This document shows, piece after piece, positions 35,094 to 44,715 of a DNA stretch of 64,000 nucleotides. The position numbers were made by a program, and so were the translations under genes. This stretch comes from Peribacillus muralis. Lineage in GTDB: Bacteria > Bacillota > Bacilli > Bacillales > DSM-1321. The DNA lies in NCBI RefSeq assembly GCF_001645685.2, contig NZ_CP017080.1:2284001-2348000 (forward strand). Direction: 5' to 3'. The notes under the pieces were generated by a model. The model was not told the origin of the DNA. It searched no databases and saw only the letters and a program-made list of their open reading frames with translations. Position 1 is the stretch's first letter, and the number at the start of each line of letters is the position of its first letter.

Positions 35094-35459
35094 ATGATCA
35101 TCCAATATAGTGTAGCCGCAATCGCTTTGGCATTCATCTGGCTCGTCGTTTTTTTGATCGGAACACTTCAAAAAGGCATGGTGACGATAGGGGAAGCCAA
35201 TCAAACATTAGTTGAAGTGAGAAATGCCATCCATGATCTATCAGGTGAATCTAAACAATTGCTGCAAACGGCAAACGAAATCACCGATGATGTGAAAGCG
35301 AAAATGAAAACCGTCGAACCGCTATTGGATTCGGCACAGGATGTTGGGGAAGCGATTCATTCCGTTACAGACTCCGTCAAAAAAGCCACAAACGGCTTTC
35401 GTACAGAGTTTTCACCGAAAAAGATCAATGCAATCAAAACGAAGAATCAAATCAGGTAA
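35094..35459 (+). CDS. DUF948 protein, copy 2
   Basis: 121 residues, clearly a paralogue of the preceding gene through the helix and coiled-coil region (LQKGMVTIGEANQTLVEVRN, SGESKQLLQTANEITDDVKA, AQDVGEAIHSVTDS), with a different basic tail (FRTEFSPKKINAIKTKNQIR). ATG 35094 lies behind GAGGGGGAAC. The pair probably arose by tandem duplication and shares a terminator. Confidence 0.8.
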   Translation: MIIQYSVAAIALAFIWLVVFLIGTLQKGMVTIGEANQTLVEVRNAIHDLSGESKQLLQTANEITDDVKAKMKTVEPLLDSAQDVGEAIHSVTDSVKKATNGFRTEFSPKKINAIKTKNQIR

Positions 35460-35477
35460 AAATACTATAAAAACGCG

Positions 35478-35511
35478 AAAGACACTACCGGTATAGGGAG
35501 TGTCTTTTTTT
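35478..35511 (+). terminator. Terminator after the DUF948 pair
   Basis: AAAGACACT-ACC and GGG-AGTGTCTTT pair around GGTATA, followed by a T-run. Confidence 0.85.
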
Positions 35512-35578
35512 TATATTATGTATGATAAAAGGCCTTTTCCCTTGATATTAATCGAGGAATGTCGATTGGACCGATGTC

Positions 35579-35610
35579 TCTCATACAGATTGCTAACCGC
35601 CTGTATGAGA
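35579..35610. repeat. Perfect 10-bp inverted repeat
   Basis: TCTCATACAG and CTGTATGAGA with a 12-nt loop; no T-run on either side, so not a normal terminator. Confidence 0.5.
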
Positions 35611-35642
35611 ATATGGAACATCATGCTGTCATGCAGCAGCCT

Positions 35643-35834
35643 TTATTTATCTGCCTTTTCACCAGTCGGGTTACCGGCAGGCTTAGCGTCACTGGAATGC
35701 TTGACGCCTTTACTTACATAAGGCTTCGCGCTTTTTTTCTTATTGGCGCCCGTTTTCCAACGATTCCAGCCCTTTTTGCCCGTTCCTGTGCCTGTACCTT
35801 TACCCGTACCGCTCTTAGCCTTAGCTTTGCTCAT
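35643..35834 (-). CDS. Small basic DUF3934-like protein
   Basis: A 63-residue, very basic, low-complexity protein (KGTGTGTGKKGWNRWKTGAN) matching my memory of the DUF3934 pattern of Bacillaceae, where GTGKKGWNRW and KPYxSKG are conserved. It may be a nucleic-acid-binding or spore-associated protein, but no role is established that I know. The ATG at 35834 follows GGAGTGATTTC. Confidence 0.65.
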   Translation of the reverse strand: MSKAKAKSGTGKGTGTGTGKKGWNRWKTGANKKKSAKPYVSKGVKHSSDAKPAGNPTGEKADK

Positions 35835-36020
35835 GAAATCACTCCATTACTATTGTATGGCTTGCTTGCAACCATTTTACTTGATTATTACCCAAGTATG
35901 TTGAAATATACAGCAATGAAGGCGATATGTACAGGGAAAGGCTCATTTTTTTTGAATGAATCCATAAAAATTTTATGCGTGTTGGTCATAAGGGAGTTCT
36001 GCGGCCACATGCCACGTCTC

Positions 36021-37352
36021 TCACTTTATCGGAAGCGATCTGGTTTTCGTTAAGAAAATGCTTATCCCGATTTTTTTGCAAATGGTCACGTAATGCATGA
36101 ACGTTAACAGAACTGCTCCTGTATTCATGCCTAAAATGATACCTCCCATATTAAGAGAGGCCTGTGAGCCAAGGATATACATCATTAAAAAGGCAACGAT
36201 ATGAGACCATACCGTATGGATGAAAGCATCCTTCACCAAACCTAGGCCAATGAGATAGGCTTGCATGGGAATGACGAAGAAATGAAAGAGAAAGTAAGGA
36301 CATAATAACTTTAAATAGTAAGTTGCAGAGGTTGAAGAAAAAAAGAGTGATGTCAATGGTTCGGCAAAGAAATAAATGAAAAATACCGCAGGAACCCCAT
36401 ATAATACGGTAAATGACATCGATTTTTGCAATAATACCCTCAGCTTTTCCTTGTCCTGGTTCTTGTGAGCATTCGAAACATTCGGTATGAGCATGATCAT
36501 CAGGGAATGAGCGATAAAAGCCGGAAAAAAGCCGATTGTCATCGCAACTCCGGTAAGCATCCCAAAATGCTCCGTAGCCACGACAGCCCCGAATCCTGCC
36601 GAGAGAAGTGCTGTATGAATCAAAAATGGCTGAATCGCATTCGTTATCGCATGGAAGATCCTTAATCCCATGGTTGGCAGCGATACCGCCAATAACGTTT
36701 GTCGGGCATGCTTACCGGTTGTTCGTGAGTTCGTTCCTCGTGCCATGATCCGCATTTGCAGAATCAAAAGGTTGACCAAGTAAAGAAAAACGATGAACTC
36801 ACTGCCAATCAATACAAAAAAGGCCATTAACAGGGACTTTTCTTGATTGAAATGGAATAAGTTGAAAATGAAAAAAAGCAAGCCGAATTGAATGATATCT
36901 TTTAAAAAGTTGGAAAAGGCGATTTTCCCCATTTGTTGGACTCCCATGAAATATCCCCTGGCAATGGAAGAAAAGGCGACGATTGGGATCAAGGTGATGA
37001 GCAGCCATTTAATATAGGGGTGGTAACGGTCCATGATGGATGAAAAAGAAAGGATGAAAGGCATGACCACACACATGATCAAGACGACGACTGCAGCCAT
37101 TTTAAGGGCATGGACAATTAGGTTGTAATGCATGGCCCGCTTATTTTCCGCAACGAACTTTGAAATGGAAATATGCAATTCAAGGCTGGCAATCACATAT
37201 ATCAAAAAGAAAATGGGCAACAAGGACATATATAACCCCATGCCTTCTTCGTGTAATTCCCTGGCTAGGATCATGTTCACCAAAAACTCGATACATTCAC
37301 CGAAAAACGCTGCGATAATCAAGATGAGCGTTCCCTTATAAAAAGACTTCAT
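36021..37352 (-). CDS. SpoVB-like lipid/polysaccharide flippase (MOP superfamily)
   Basis: A 443-residue membrane protein with about twelve to fourteen helices. The N-terminal GECIEFLVNMILARELHEEGMGLYMSLLPIFFL and the central LPTMGLRIFHAITNAIQPFLI resemble SpoVB and related MurJ/MATE-fold exporters that move lipid-linked glycans. It is shorter than SpoVB (about 518 residues), so a paralogue is more likely than SpoVB itself. ATG 37352 follows TAGGAGTGGG. No glycan genes are adjacent. Confidence 0.75.
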   Translation of the reverse strand: MKSFYKGTLILIIAAFFGECIEFLVNMILARELHEEGMGLYMSLLPIFFLIYVIASLELHISISKFVAENKRAMHYNLIVHALKMAAVVVLIMCVVMPFILSFSSIMDRYHPYIKWLLITLIPIVAFSSIARGYFMGVQQMGKIAFSNFLKDIIQFGLLFFIFNLFHFNQEKSLLMAFFVLIGSEFIVFLYLVNLLILQMRIMARGTNSRTTGKHARQTLLAVSLPTMGLRIFHAITNAIQPFLIHTALLSAGFGAVVATEHFGMLTGVAMTIGFFPAFIAHSLMIMLIPNVSNAHKNQDKEKLRVLLQKSMSFTVLYGVPAVFFIYFFAEPLTSLFFSSTSATYYLKLLCPYFLFHFFVIPMQAYLIGLGLVKDAFIHTVWSHIVAFLMMYILGSQASLNMGGIILGMNTGAVLLTFMHYVTICKKIGISIFLTKTRSLPIK

Positions 37353-37709
37353 GTTCGCCCACTCCTAACAAGGTGTTTGTATATAGATATGAGACATGCC
37401 ATGGAATATTCATAGGTAACTCCGGCTGGGGAGATATATACCTCAATTGATTTCAGGTAAATCCGTAAGTTCTCTGTACAGAAAATAAAAAGGAACATGA
37501 GAAGGAAGGGTCTTTATTTTTATCCTGAATCATCATCAAAATGCTTCATTCATCCTGTTCCTTCATAAAAAATTCTCGGAGCCTCACTAATGAAAAATTG
37601 ATCAGCTGTCATTTTGGTAACGGCTTTTTGAGCCTTTTTCAGAAGGGTGACTTTTCACTTTGTAATTAAAGATTTATTTTGCTATCCTGTAGCAGAGGGG
37701 ATGATCATT
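37353..37709. other. Gene-free gap
   Basis: No gene seen. AAGGAACA at about 37490 and TGTTCCTT at about 37557 could pair at long range, but this is weak. Confidence 0.35.
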
Positions 37710-37994
37710 ATGAAATTCACATCTATTAGTCCAGAAAACATAGATGAATTGTGCATTGCATTTGAAAGCTGTCTTACGAGACATGACATTACATTTAAAT
37801 ATGTCGACATGAGGGAAGAGAATGGTATCATATCATTCATATTTTGCAATGACCCTGAAGAAGCAAGATCTGTTGAATTAGAAGGCAGCCGCTTCATCGG
37901 ATTGGAAACGGATTACATAGCCAAGGAAATATTGGAGCCCATTCTGCCTAGATTAAAAGAATTTGCAAAAAATAAAAATCATCGATTCGGATGA
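37710..37994 (+). CDS. Hypothetical 94-residue protein
   Basis: ATG 37710 lies behind AGAGGGGATGATC; the frame is open back to 37647 but similarity to a tidy start is better here (MKFTSISPENIDELCIAFES). Small, soluble, mixed alpha/beta, acidic middle (EENGIISFIFCNDPEEARSV). I do not recognise a family. It ends at a terminator shared with rocE. Confidence 0.6.
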   Translation: MKFTSISPENIDELCIAFESCLTRHDITFKYVDMREENGIISFIFCNDPEEARSVELEGSRFIGLETDYIAKEILEPILPRLKEFAKNKNHRFG

Positions 37995-38100
37995 TTTTTT
38001 CAAAAGTGAATTTGGCCGAAGCTAAATTTCACCCTTCCTATTAAAATACATGCCAGCTTCCGCACATTGAAAACATAAAGAAACAGCAGGATATGCAAAA

Positions 38101-38148
38101 AAGAAGAAGTAACCTTTTGTCGGAACAAACAGGTTACTTCTTCTTTTT
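38101..38148. terminator. Bidirectional terminator
   Basis: AAGAAGAAGTAACCT (38101-38115) and AGGTTACTTCTTCTT (38131-38145) form 15 pairs, with T-run on the plus side and A-run on the minus side. It separates the 94-residue gene from rocE. Confidence 0.85.
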
Positions 38149-38173
38149 GTTGACAGCGAATGAAAGAATGATG

Positions 38174-39610
38174 TTAAATGACCATTTTTTTACCTTCGGT
38201 CAATTGCACTTCTTGTTGAGGCGCATTCGCTTTCTTGGATTTTTTCACCTTAAAGTGATACACCGCATAGCAACCGATGAAGAACGCCCCGCCGCAATAA
38301 AGGGCCATTCGCTGCTCTGGAACAAATGCCAAACTGATCATGACGATGCAGTTTGTAATTAAAGCAAGGATCGGAATGTACGGGTATAGCGGGACTCTGA
38401 ATTTGAGGTCTTCTGCCTTGCCGCCTTGGCGGACATAAGCCCTTCTGAAAGCGAGCAGGCACGCGGCAATGGCAATCCAGCCAATTTGCGCCCCAAGCCC
38501 TGCCAGCGAGAGAAGAAAAACAAAAACCGTTTTTGCAGCGATTACGCTGGAAAGTAAAGATAATCCAGCAATGGCAAGGGTGATAAGTAAGGCATTGAGA
38601 GGAACGCCCCTTTTATTCACCATACCGAGCTTCGGACTGGCCATACCTTCCCTTGATAGCGAGTACAGCATACGTGTCGCTGCATAAAGACCGGAGTTCG
38701 CGACCGACAATAGTGCGATTAGAATGATGAAGTTCATGATGTCAGCCGCATAGGGAACGCCTATGCTATCCAGTACAACAACGAAAGGGCTTTCAACGAT
38801 TCCAGCCTTTTCCCTTGGAATCAGCGCAGAGAGTACTGAAACGGAAAGTACGAAGAAGAAAAGGGTTCTCCAAACCGTTTGTTTAATGGATTTAGGTATG
38901 ACCTTTTCAGGATTTTCACTTTCTCCAGCAGCGATTCCGATCAACTCTGTGCCCTGGAAGGAAAAGTTCACGGTAATCATCGTGATAAGCAGGGCGGAAA
39001 GACCGTTCGGGAAGAGACCTTCATTGAAAAAATTCGAGAAAAACGGCGCTTCTTGTCCGCCCTTCATATCAATAAGGCCAAACATGGCTGCACCACCAAC
39101 ACCGATAAACAGAATGATCGCCAATACCTTTATGCTTGAAAAAACAAACTCCGATTCTCCAAAGGCTTTTGCCGATAAAGCGTTGAGCATGAAGATGAGC
39201 AAGGCGAATATTGCACACCATATCCACACGGGTGATCCGGGAAACCACCTTTGCATAAGCTGTCCTGCTGCCAAAAATTCCAAGGCAACGGTAACGGCCC
39301 AACCTAGCCAGTATAGCCATCCTATGGCAAAACCGGTTCCAGGACCGATGAATTTGGTCGAGTATGTTTGAAACGAACCGGCGACGGGCATTGCAACGGA
39401 TAGTTCACCTAGACACAGCATCGTTAAATACATGATCAAACCGCCGACTATGTACGAGAGGATCGCACCAAGCGCGCCTGCTTCATGGATGGTGTAGCCT
39501 GATCCAAGGAAAAAGCCAGTACCGATGCATCCTCCAATTGAAATCATAAATAAATGTCTTGCTTTCATGCTCCGTTTTAATTCATTTGGTTGATTTTCTG
39601 CTGTTTTCAT
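38174..39610 (-). CDS. rocE: Arginine/ornithine permease
   Basis: A 478-residue amino-acid/polyamine/organocation permease with twelve helices. Long stretches agree with B. subtilis RocE as I remember it: MKARHLFMISIGGCIGTGFF, GSFQTYSTKFI, LYWLGWAV, AAGQLMQRWFP, ITMITVNFSFQGTELIGIAA and SIKQTVWRTL. It imports arginine or ornithine with protons. It lies downstream of rocF on the same strand, so uptake and hydrolysis of arginine are encoded together, though a 361-bp gap separates them. ATG 39610 follows AAAGGAG. Confidence 0.85.
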   Translation of the reverse strand: MKTAENQPNELKRSMKARHLFMISIGGCIGTGFFLGSGYTIHEAGALGAILSYIVGGLIMYLTMLCLGELSVAMPVAGSFQTYSTKFIGPGTGFAIGWLYWLGWAVTVALEFLAAGQLMQRWFPGSPVWIWCAIFALLIFMLNALSAKAFGESEFVFSSIKVLAIILFIGVGGAAMFGLIDMKGGQEAPFFSNFFNEGLFPNGLSALLITMITVNFSFQGTELIGIAAGESENPEKVIPKSIKQTVWRTLFFFVLSVSVLSALIPREKAGIVESPFVVVLDSIGVPYAADIMNFIILIALLSVANSGLYAATRMLYSLSREGMASPKLGMVNKRGVPLNALLITLAIAGLSLLSSVIAAKTVFVFLLSLAGLGAQIGWIAIAACLLAFRRAYVRQGGKAEDLKFRVPLYPYIPILALITNCIVMISLAFVPEQRMALYCGGAFFIGCYAVYHFKVKKSKKANAPQQEVQLTEGKKMVI

Positions 39611-39971
39611 TGAAAAACTCCTTTACCTGATGGGTGCAAACGGTTTCATTTATGTTAGAACGGTATTGGGGAATATGTGTTTTTCCATGCACATGTATAA
39701 TAGCTTGCGTTTGAATCTAAGTTGCTGTTGAATTCCCTCGGATAAGAGATCACTTCTGCATTCCGGGTACTGTGAACGATGTGCAGAAATGATATCGATA
39801 GTGCCGATCAATAAAGAAAAGGAAGCCAAGCGTCAGGAAATCAAGGATGTAAAATTTGATCCTTCTATGCTCATCCATCAAGCATCCGTACGAAGCATGG
39901 GCTTTTTTCAATGGAGAATCCATGAATGAATGCTTACTATATACCTATCGATTGTCCTGCGTTAATTGCCC

Positions 39972-40925
39972 TTATTTAACATCTGCCAATAAATCAGCTG
40001 TGATAAAGTGATCCTCTGCTCCATATAACAATTTTTCGCCAAGCAGTGAACCAATTAAAGCAACTGCCACTTCAGCCGTTTTATTATGCTCGTCCAGAAT
40101 CGGGTTGATCTCTACAAATTCGGCAGATGTGATGATGGTAGCTTCAGCCAGCATTTCCATCGCTAGGTGGCTCTCGCGGTAGCTGATTCCCCCCATTACA
40201 GGTGTTCCCACTCCAGGTGCATCATCTGGATCAAGTCCATCAAGATCTAGAGATAAATGTACATGATCCGTACGTTCCTTCAGGTAGCTAATCGATTCTT
40301 CCATCACTCTTGTCATGCCCATTCTATCAATCTCATGCATGGTATAAACCTTAATCCCTTTTTCCCTAATTAACTCTTTTTCCCCTTGGTCCAAGGAACG
40401 GGCACCAATGATGACGATATTTTCCGGCTTGACTTTCGGGGAGTAACCGCCAATGTTAGTAAGGGCAGGGTGGCCAAGGCCTAAACTTACTGCCAACGAC
40501 ATTCCGTGTATATTTCCCGATGGGGAGGTTTCCGCTGTGTTTAAATCGCCATGTGCGTCATACCAAATGACCCCTAAGTTTTCGGAATGTTTAGCTAAAC
40601 CGGCTAATGTGCCAATGGCAATGCTGTGATCTCCACCCAATACTAAAGGAAAGCGATTCGATTGGATGACTTCAGCCACTTTTTGGCTCAGTTTTTCATT
40701 GCCTTCTGCCACATCCTGCAGGTTCTTTAAATTTGTGTCTGAATCACTATGTGCTCTTTCTTGTATTTCTACTCTTATATCCCCTTCGTCACGAACAGTA
40801 TAGCCGATGTTTTCAAGTCTTTCGCTTAATCCTGCATATCTAATGGCACTAGGGCCCATATCTACTCCTCTTCTTGTCTGGCCAAGATCCATTGGAACTC
40901 CAATTATTGAGATTTCTTTTTTCAT
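39972..40925 (-). CDS. rocF: Arginase
   Basis: A 317-residue enzyme with the binuclear manganese motifs GGDHS, DAHGDLN and SLDLDGLDPDDAPG, the substrate segment TSPSGNIHGM and the C-terminal EINPILDEHNKTAEVA. It hydrolyses arginine to ornithine and urea in the cytoplasm, the first step of the Roc pathway. ATG 40925 follows AAAGGGGAGAG. rocD, present in the B. subtilis cluster, is not adjacent here, and no RocR gene is seen. Confidence 0.95.
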   Translation of the reverse strand: MKKEISIIGVPMDLGQTRRGVDMGPSAIRYAGLSERLENIGYTVRDEGDIRVEIQERAHSDSDTNLKNLQDVAEGNEKLSQKVAEVIQSNRFPLVLGGDHSIAIGTLAGLAKHSENLGVIWYDAHGDLNTAETSPSGNIHGMSLAVSLGLGHPALTNIGGYSPKVKPENIVIIGARSLDQGEKELIREKGIKVYTMHEIDRMGMTRVMEESISYLKERTDHVHLSLDLDGLDPDDAPGVGTPVMGGISYRESHLAMEMLAEATIITSAEFVEINPILDEHNKTAEVAVALIGSLLGEKLLYGAEDHFITADLLADVK

Positions 40926-40956
40926 GAGTGACTCTCCCCTTTCAGTTTTCTCCCCT

Positions 40957-40986
40957 AGTATAAGGGTAAAAGGATCGATGACTCAA
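40957..40986 (-). promoter_or_regulatory. Possible SigA-type promoter of rocF
   Basis: On the minus strand TTGAGT (40986-40981), 18-bp spacer, TATACT (40962-40957), about 30 bp before the start codon. I looked for a SigL -24/-12 element (TGGCAC-N5-TTGCA), which controls roc genes in B. subtilis, and did not find one in the gap. Confidence 0.4.
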
Positions 40987-41825
40987 CTCGACATTTTTTT
41001 GAATATTTATACGATTGGGAAAAGGGCGACATCCTTAGGTTGAAATCCCTATTTTCAGATTACGGAGGGCATGGGAATTTAAGGTGAAAACTGGACAAAA
41101 CAAGGTGAAATCCTAATTATGAAGAGTTTGGAACTTCTAGGATGATTGTTTTATTTTATTCCAAATTGGAAATTTTCAGAGTCTTTTTACAAAAAGTAAT
41201 GACAGCATTTATTCAGGAATTGATGCAATGTCTCGGAGAAAACATGGAAGTATTTTCAAATTTTATTTAAATATAGTAAAAATAATAAAAAAAAGTGATT
41301 TTTCCGCTCATTTCACTTTGCCGGAATAATGATTTTTGAGAATTTTTCTTTAATTAAAAGCAAGGTATGTAACGGAGATATAGTCATTACGAAAAGTAAG
41401 AAATGGACAAATGGGCAGAAGCATAGGTGTTAAGACCGAAGCAGTATGTGAACAACTTCCCAATCTGTATGAATAAAGGTTTGATGCTCTTTTGATCGCT
41501 TAATTTATTGGTTCCTCTATTTTTTCTCTATTAAAATGTGCAAAAAAATATGAAATGAGAATGTTGAACTGTTCACGGAATAGAGGTTAAAAGGTGGGAA
41601 TGAAAGATTTTCACAAGTTGTTCATTAAATGGTGTTTATTTTGTTATATGAATAGGAAGGATATCGTTCTACTTTTCTTGTTGATTTTTGATGAAAAAAA
41701 TTTTTTTCTTCTTTAAAAAATCAGCGTGATTTTTAGATTAACTCTGGCTCACTTTGCATTACCACATTAACGGGATACTTTGATACAATATTTTAATTGA
41801 ACGTACCGTAAAGGGAGCGATTTAT
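40987..41825. other. Long AT-rich gene-free gap
   Basis: About 840 bp between divergent genes. It holds many A and T runs and no frame or structured element I can support. The last 80 bp contain TACAAT (41784-41789), a possible -10 without a good -35. Confidence 0.4.
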
Positions 41826-42719
41826 TTGGAAACATTTCAAAGGGAATTGAATCATGATCGAGATGAGTGCAGAAAGATAGAGTGGAAACAGCACCGGCTC
41901 CAAGTTACACAGTTATTTGAAGCCGTTTTTTCAAAGGAACCGATGGTACAAAAAGTGGCGATCGTCGGTGCTGGCAATTGCGATGATCTGGATCTGGAAT
42001 ATCTTGCAGCTAGATGCCAATCGATTCATTTATTTGATATAGATCAAGATAGTATGGAAAAGGGTATAAAGGACTTGCCGGAGCTTACACGAAAAAAAAT
42101 CGAGCTTGTGAAAATCAATGTTACGGGTCTTGATACAATCGGTTTTGAAGAAAATCTTTCCTCGATGCTGAATCGAGGGGAAAAGGCAGGGGAGGTCCTT
42201 CGGTATGTAAAGGATGCCGAAACTCGGTTAAGCCTGCTTTCTGAAGATCTTTTCGCTAAGTATTATAATGAATTTGACATCGTAGCGACTTCTGCGATCT
42301 ACACCCAGCTTTTTTATAACTGGGCATTGGAGTTGCTTACTGAACATGGAGCCAACTATCAGGGAAGCAATATGGAACAGATAAAAGAGGGATTCTTGGA
42401 TGTAAGGGACGAGATCGTACGTACGTTGACTCACTCCCTGTCCAAATGTATCAAGCAAAATGGATTTTATCTTACCTGGTCGGATATTTTGAAGATCGAG
42501 CCTGAGTATGGCGATACCATCAAAGAAGGAATCAATGCCATTTTTGCCTTGGCAGCCAACGTCGGCTACGGAGCCGCTTTGATTGGCCTAAAAGCCTTTA
42601 TGGAAGAAGTCGATAAAAGTAAGTTATCGCTTCGATATTGGCCGTGGGATTTTAATGCCGATAAACGCTATTTGACTATAGGCATAATTGGCAGGCTGCA
42701 AGGAAGCGCGAAGCACTAA
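41826..42719 (+). CDS. Rossmann-fold (methyltransferase-like) protein of unknown function
   Basis: A 297-residue soluble protein from TTG 41826, behind AAAGGGAGCG. VAIVGAGNCDDLDLEYLA followed by IHLFDIDQDSMEKG is a class I SAM-binding arrangement (glycine loop and acidic residue ending strand 2). The rest (FDIVATSAIYTQLFYNWALE, YLTWSDILKIEPEYGD) does not recall a named family. It is single, flanked by a long gap and a terminator. Enzymatic activity is inference. Confidence 0.55.
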   Translation: METFQRELNHDRDECRKIEWKQHRLQVTQLFEAVFSKEPMVQKVAIVGAGNCDDLDLEYLAARCQSIHLFDIDQDSMEKGIKDLPELTRKKIELVKINVTGLDTIGFEENLSSMLNRGEKAGEVLRYVKDAETRLSLLSEDLFAKYYNEFDIVATSAIYTQLFYNWALELLTEHGANYQGSNMEQIKEGFLDVRDEIVRTLTHSLSKCIKQNGFYLTWSDILKIEPEYGDTIKEGINAIFALAANVGYGAALIGLKAFMEEVDKSKLSLRYWPWDFNADKRYLTIGIIGRLQGSAKH

Positions 42720-42734
42720 AAGTGGATTTTCGGT

Positions 42735-42768
42735 GGACATAAGCACATTTGCGCTTATGTCCCCTTTT
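42735..42768 (+). terminator. Terminator after the methyltransferase-like gene
   Basis: GGACATAAGC (42735-42744) pairs with GCTTATGTCC (42753-42762), followed by CCTTTTT. Confidence 0.8.
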
Positions 42769-42992
42769 TATTATTCAATTGCCACCTATGGAATGTGGCA
42801 GAGAATTTTAAAAGAAGATATGACATTAGTAGATGAAAGGTATAAAAAAACGATAAAAAAATTAACTATTTGTCTAATGATTTCCCAAAGTAGAATAGAT
42901 AGAATGAAGCTACAGGAAACAGAATATTCGGACAAGTGAGGGGGCAGGTGAAAAAACGGGCATGAGAGAATATTAATGAAAGGGGTGGGATC

Positions 42993-44615
42993 TTGATAGC
43001 TGATATGGTGTTCAGGAACGGAGAGGTCATTACGGTCGATCGGGAAAATTCAGTAGTCGAGGCCGTGGCAGTGAAAGGAAATCTTATCTCGGCGGTCGGA
43101 ACGAATCAGGAAATGGAGGCTTTTATCGGAGAAGAAACGAAAGTAATTGATTTGCGAGGGAAATCGTTACTTCCAGGGTTCATAGATTCGCATATACACC
43201 TTATATTGTACGGTGTCAATCAGTTGGCAGTAAGCTGTAAAGCTGAACATATCGAATCCGTCGCTGACCTGTTAGAGGATTTGAAGAAGAAAGCACTAAC
43301 AGTCGCAAAAGGGGAATGGATCCGTGCCTGGGGATACAATGAAACAGCGGTGAAAGAAAAACGATACCCTACGATGGCTGAGTTGGATGCCATATCAGTT
43401 GACCATCCAATCATGATAACCCGCACATGCAGCCATATAAGTGTGGTGAACCGGAAGGCTTTACAGTTAGCAGGTATTGGTGAAGAAACGGTGAATCCGA
43501 CTGGAGGAATCATTGAAAAGGATGAGGCTGGCCGGATCACTGGCAAACTCATCGAAACGGCACATATGTTAATGACTGACATGGCAGGTTATACGGAAAA
43601 GGAACTCTTGGAGGCAGTGAAAATTGCTTCGGAGCATTTGATAGCTGCAGGCATAACCAGCATTCACGAAGCTGGTGCACATGGACCCGATAGTTTCCGG
43701 ATCATGCAGCAAGCGGTTAAACAAAACGACATCCGTCTCCGCATATATGCAATGGTCGGTTCATTGAATCAATCCCATGAATTCGTCAAAAAAATGGTGG
43801 CTGCAGGAGTCGTGACGGGAACGGGTGACGATAGATTCAAAATCGGTCCGGCAAAATTGTTTACGGATGGCAGCAGCACCGGCCCGACCATAGCTACGCG
43901 GGAACCTTATTCCAGTGATCCCGACAATTTTGGCATTCTATATTATACGGAAGATGAAATGTATCGGGTACTGGGTGAAGCACATGATAAAGGCTATCAA
44001 ATCACCGTGCATGCCCAAGGTGACAAAGCGATCGAAATGTATATTAATTGTGTGGAAAGGGCCTTGAAGGAATCTCCAAGAAAGGACCACAGACATCGGA
44101 TTGAGCATGCAGGAATATCAACACCTGATTTGCAGCAGAGGATGAAGCAACTTGGCATCATCCCAATCCCCAACCCGCCATTCCCTTTTGAATTTGGTGA
44201 TATATATATCGAACATTATGGCGAGAGGGTGAACCATATGTACGCCGCCCGTGATTATATCGATAAAGGCATACTTGCTGCTGCTGGCTCCGATGCTCCC
44301 GTTACGGATCATAATCCTTTACTGGGCATACACGTAGCAGTCAATAGAAGAAGCAGGTCTGGTGCGAACATAGGCACGGCACAATCCATTGGGGTAAAGG
44401 AAGCGATTAGATTATATACGTGGAATGGTGCCTTTGCCAGTTTCGATGAAGCTATCAAAGGCAGTATAGAGGTAGGGAAGCTGGCCGACTTAGTCATTCT
44501 TAATGATAGCATCTTGAAGGTCAAGCTCAATGAAATAAAGGATTTAAAAGTGGAAACGACGATTTTGAATGGAGAGATCCTATATCATAGCGAAGCTTTG
44601 GTGGAAATAAGATGA
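42993..44615 (+). CDS. Amidohydrolase (YtcJ/Amidohydro_3 family)
   Basis: A 540-residue metal-dependent hydrolase from TTG 42993 with AAAGGGGTGGG upstream. It has the N-terminal composite beta domain (DMVFRNGEVITVDRENSVVEAVAV), GFIDSHIHL with two metal histidines, the lysine/aspartate strand IGPAKLFTDGSSTG, HAQGDKAIEM, HRIEHAG and SDAPV with the final aspartate. The family hydrolyses formamides, cyclic amides or related bonds. It heads a cluster with an M20 amidase and an SSS symporter, which suggests a nitrogen-containing substrate. Confidence 0.85.
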   Translation: MIADMVFRNGEVITVDRENSVVEAVAVKGNLISAVGTNQEMEAFIGEETKVIDLRGKSLLPGFIDSHIHLILYGVNQLAVSCKAEHIESVADLLEDLKKKALTVAKGEWIRAWGYNETAVKEKRYPTMAELDAISVDHPIMITRTCSHISVVNRKALQLAGIGEETVNPTGGIIEKDEAGRITGKLIETAHMLMTDMAGYTEKELLEAVKIASEHLIAAGITSIHEAGAHGPDSFRIMQQAVKQNDIRLRIYAMVGSLNQSHEFVKKMVAAGVVTGTGDDRFKIGPAKLFTDGSSTGPTIATREPYSSDPDNFGILYYTEDEMYRVLGEAHDKGYQITVHAQGDKAIEMYINCVERALKESPRKDHRHRIEHAGISTPDLQQRMKQLGIIPIPNPPFPFEFGDIYIEHYGERVNHMYAARDYIDKGILAAAGSDAPVTDHNPLLGIHVAVNRRSRSGANIGTAQSIGVKEAIRLYTWNGAFASFDEAIKGSIEVGKLADLVILNDSILKVKLNEIKDLKVETTILNGEILYHSEALVEIR

Positions 44616-44715
44616 AGAGGGAAAAAGTATTTACATCTAAGACCTTCACTTTCGATTTTGTAAATGCGCGCGTTTGAATGATCGAGCATGTAAATCATGA
44701 AGGGGGATATTCGCT

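Noticed and set aside
35559..36053. 164-codon plus-strand frame opposite the DUF3934-like gene
   Set aside because: It is antisense to a gene with a good ribosome site and has irregular composition; no domain is seen.
40926..41825. SigL-type -24/-12 promoter for rocF
   Set aside because: No TGGCAC-N5-TTGCA-like pair found on the minus strand in the gap.
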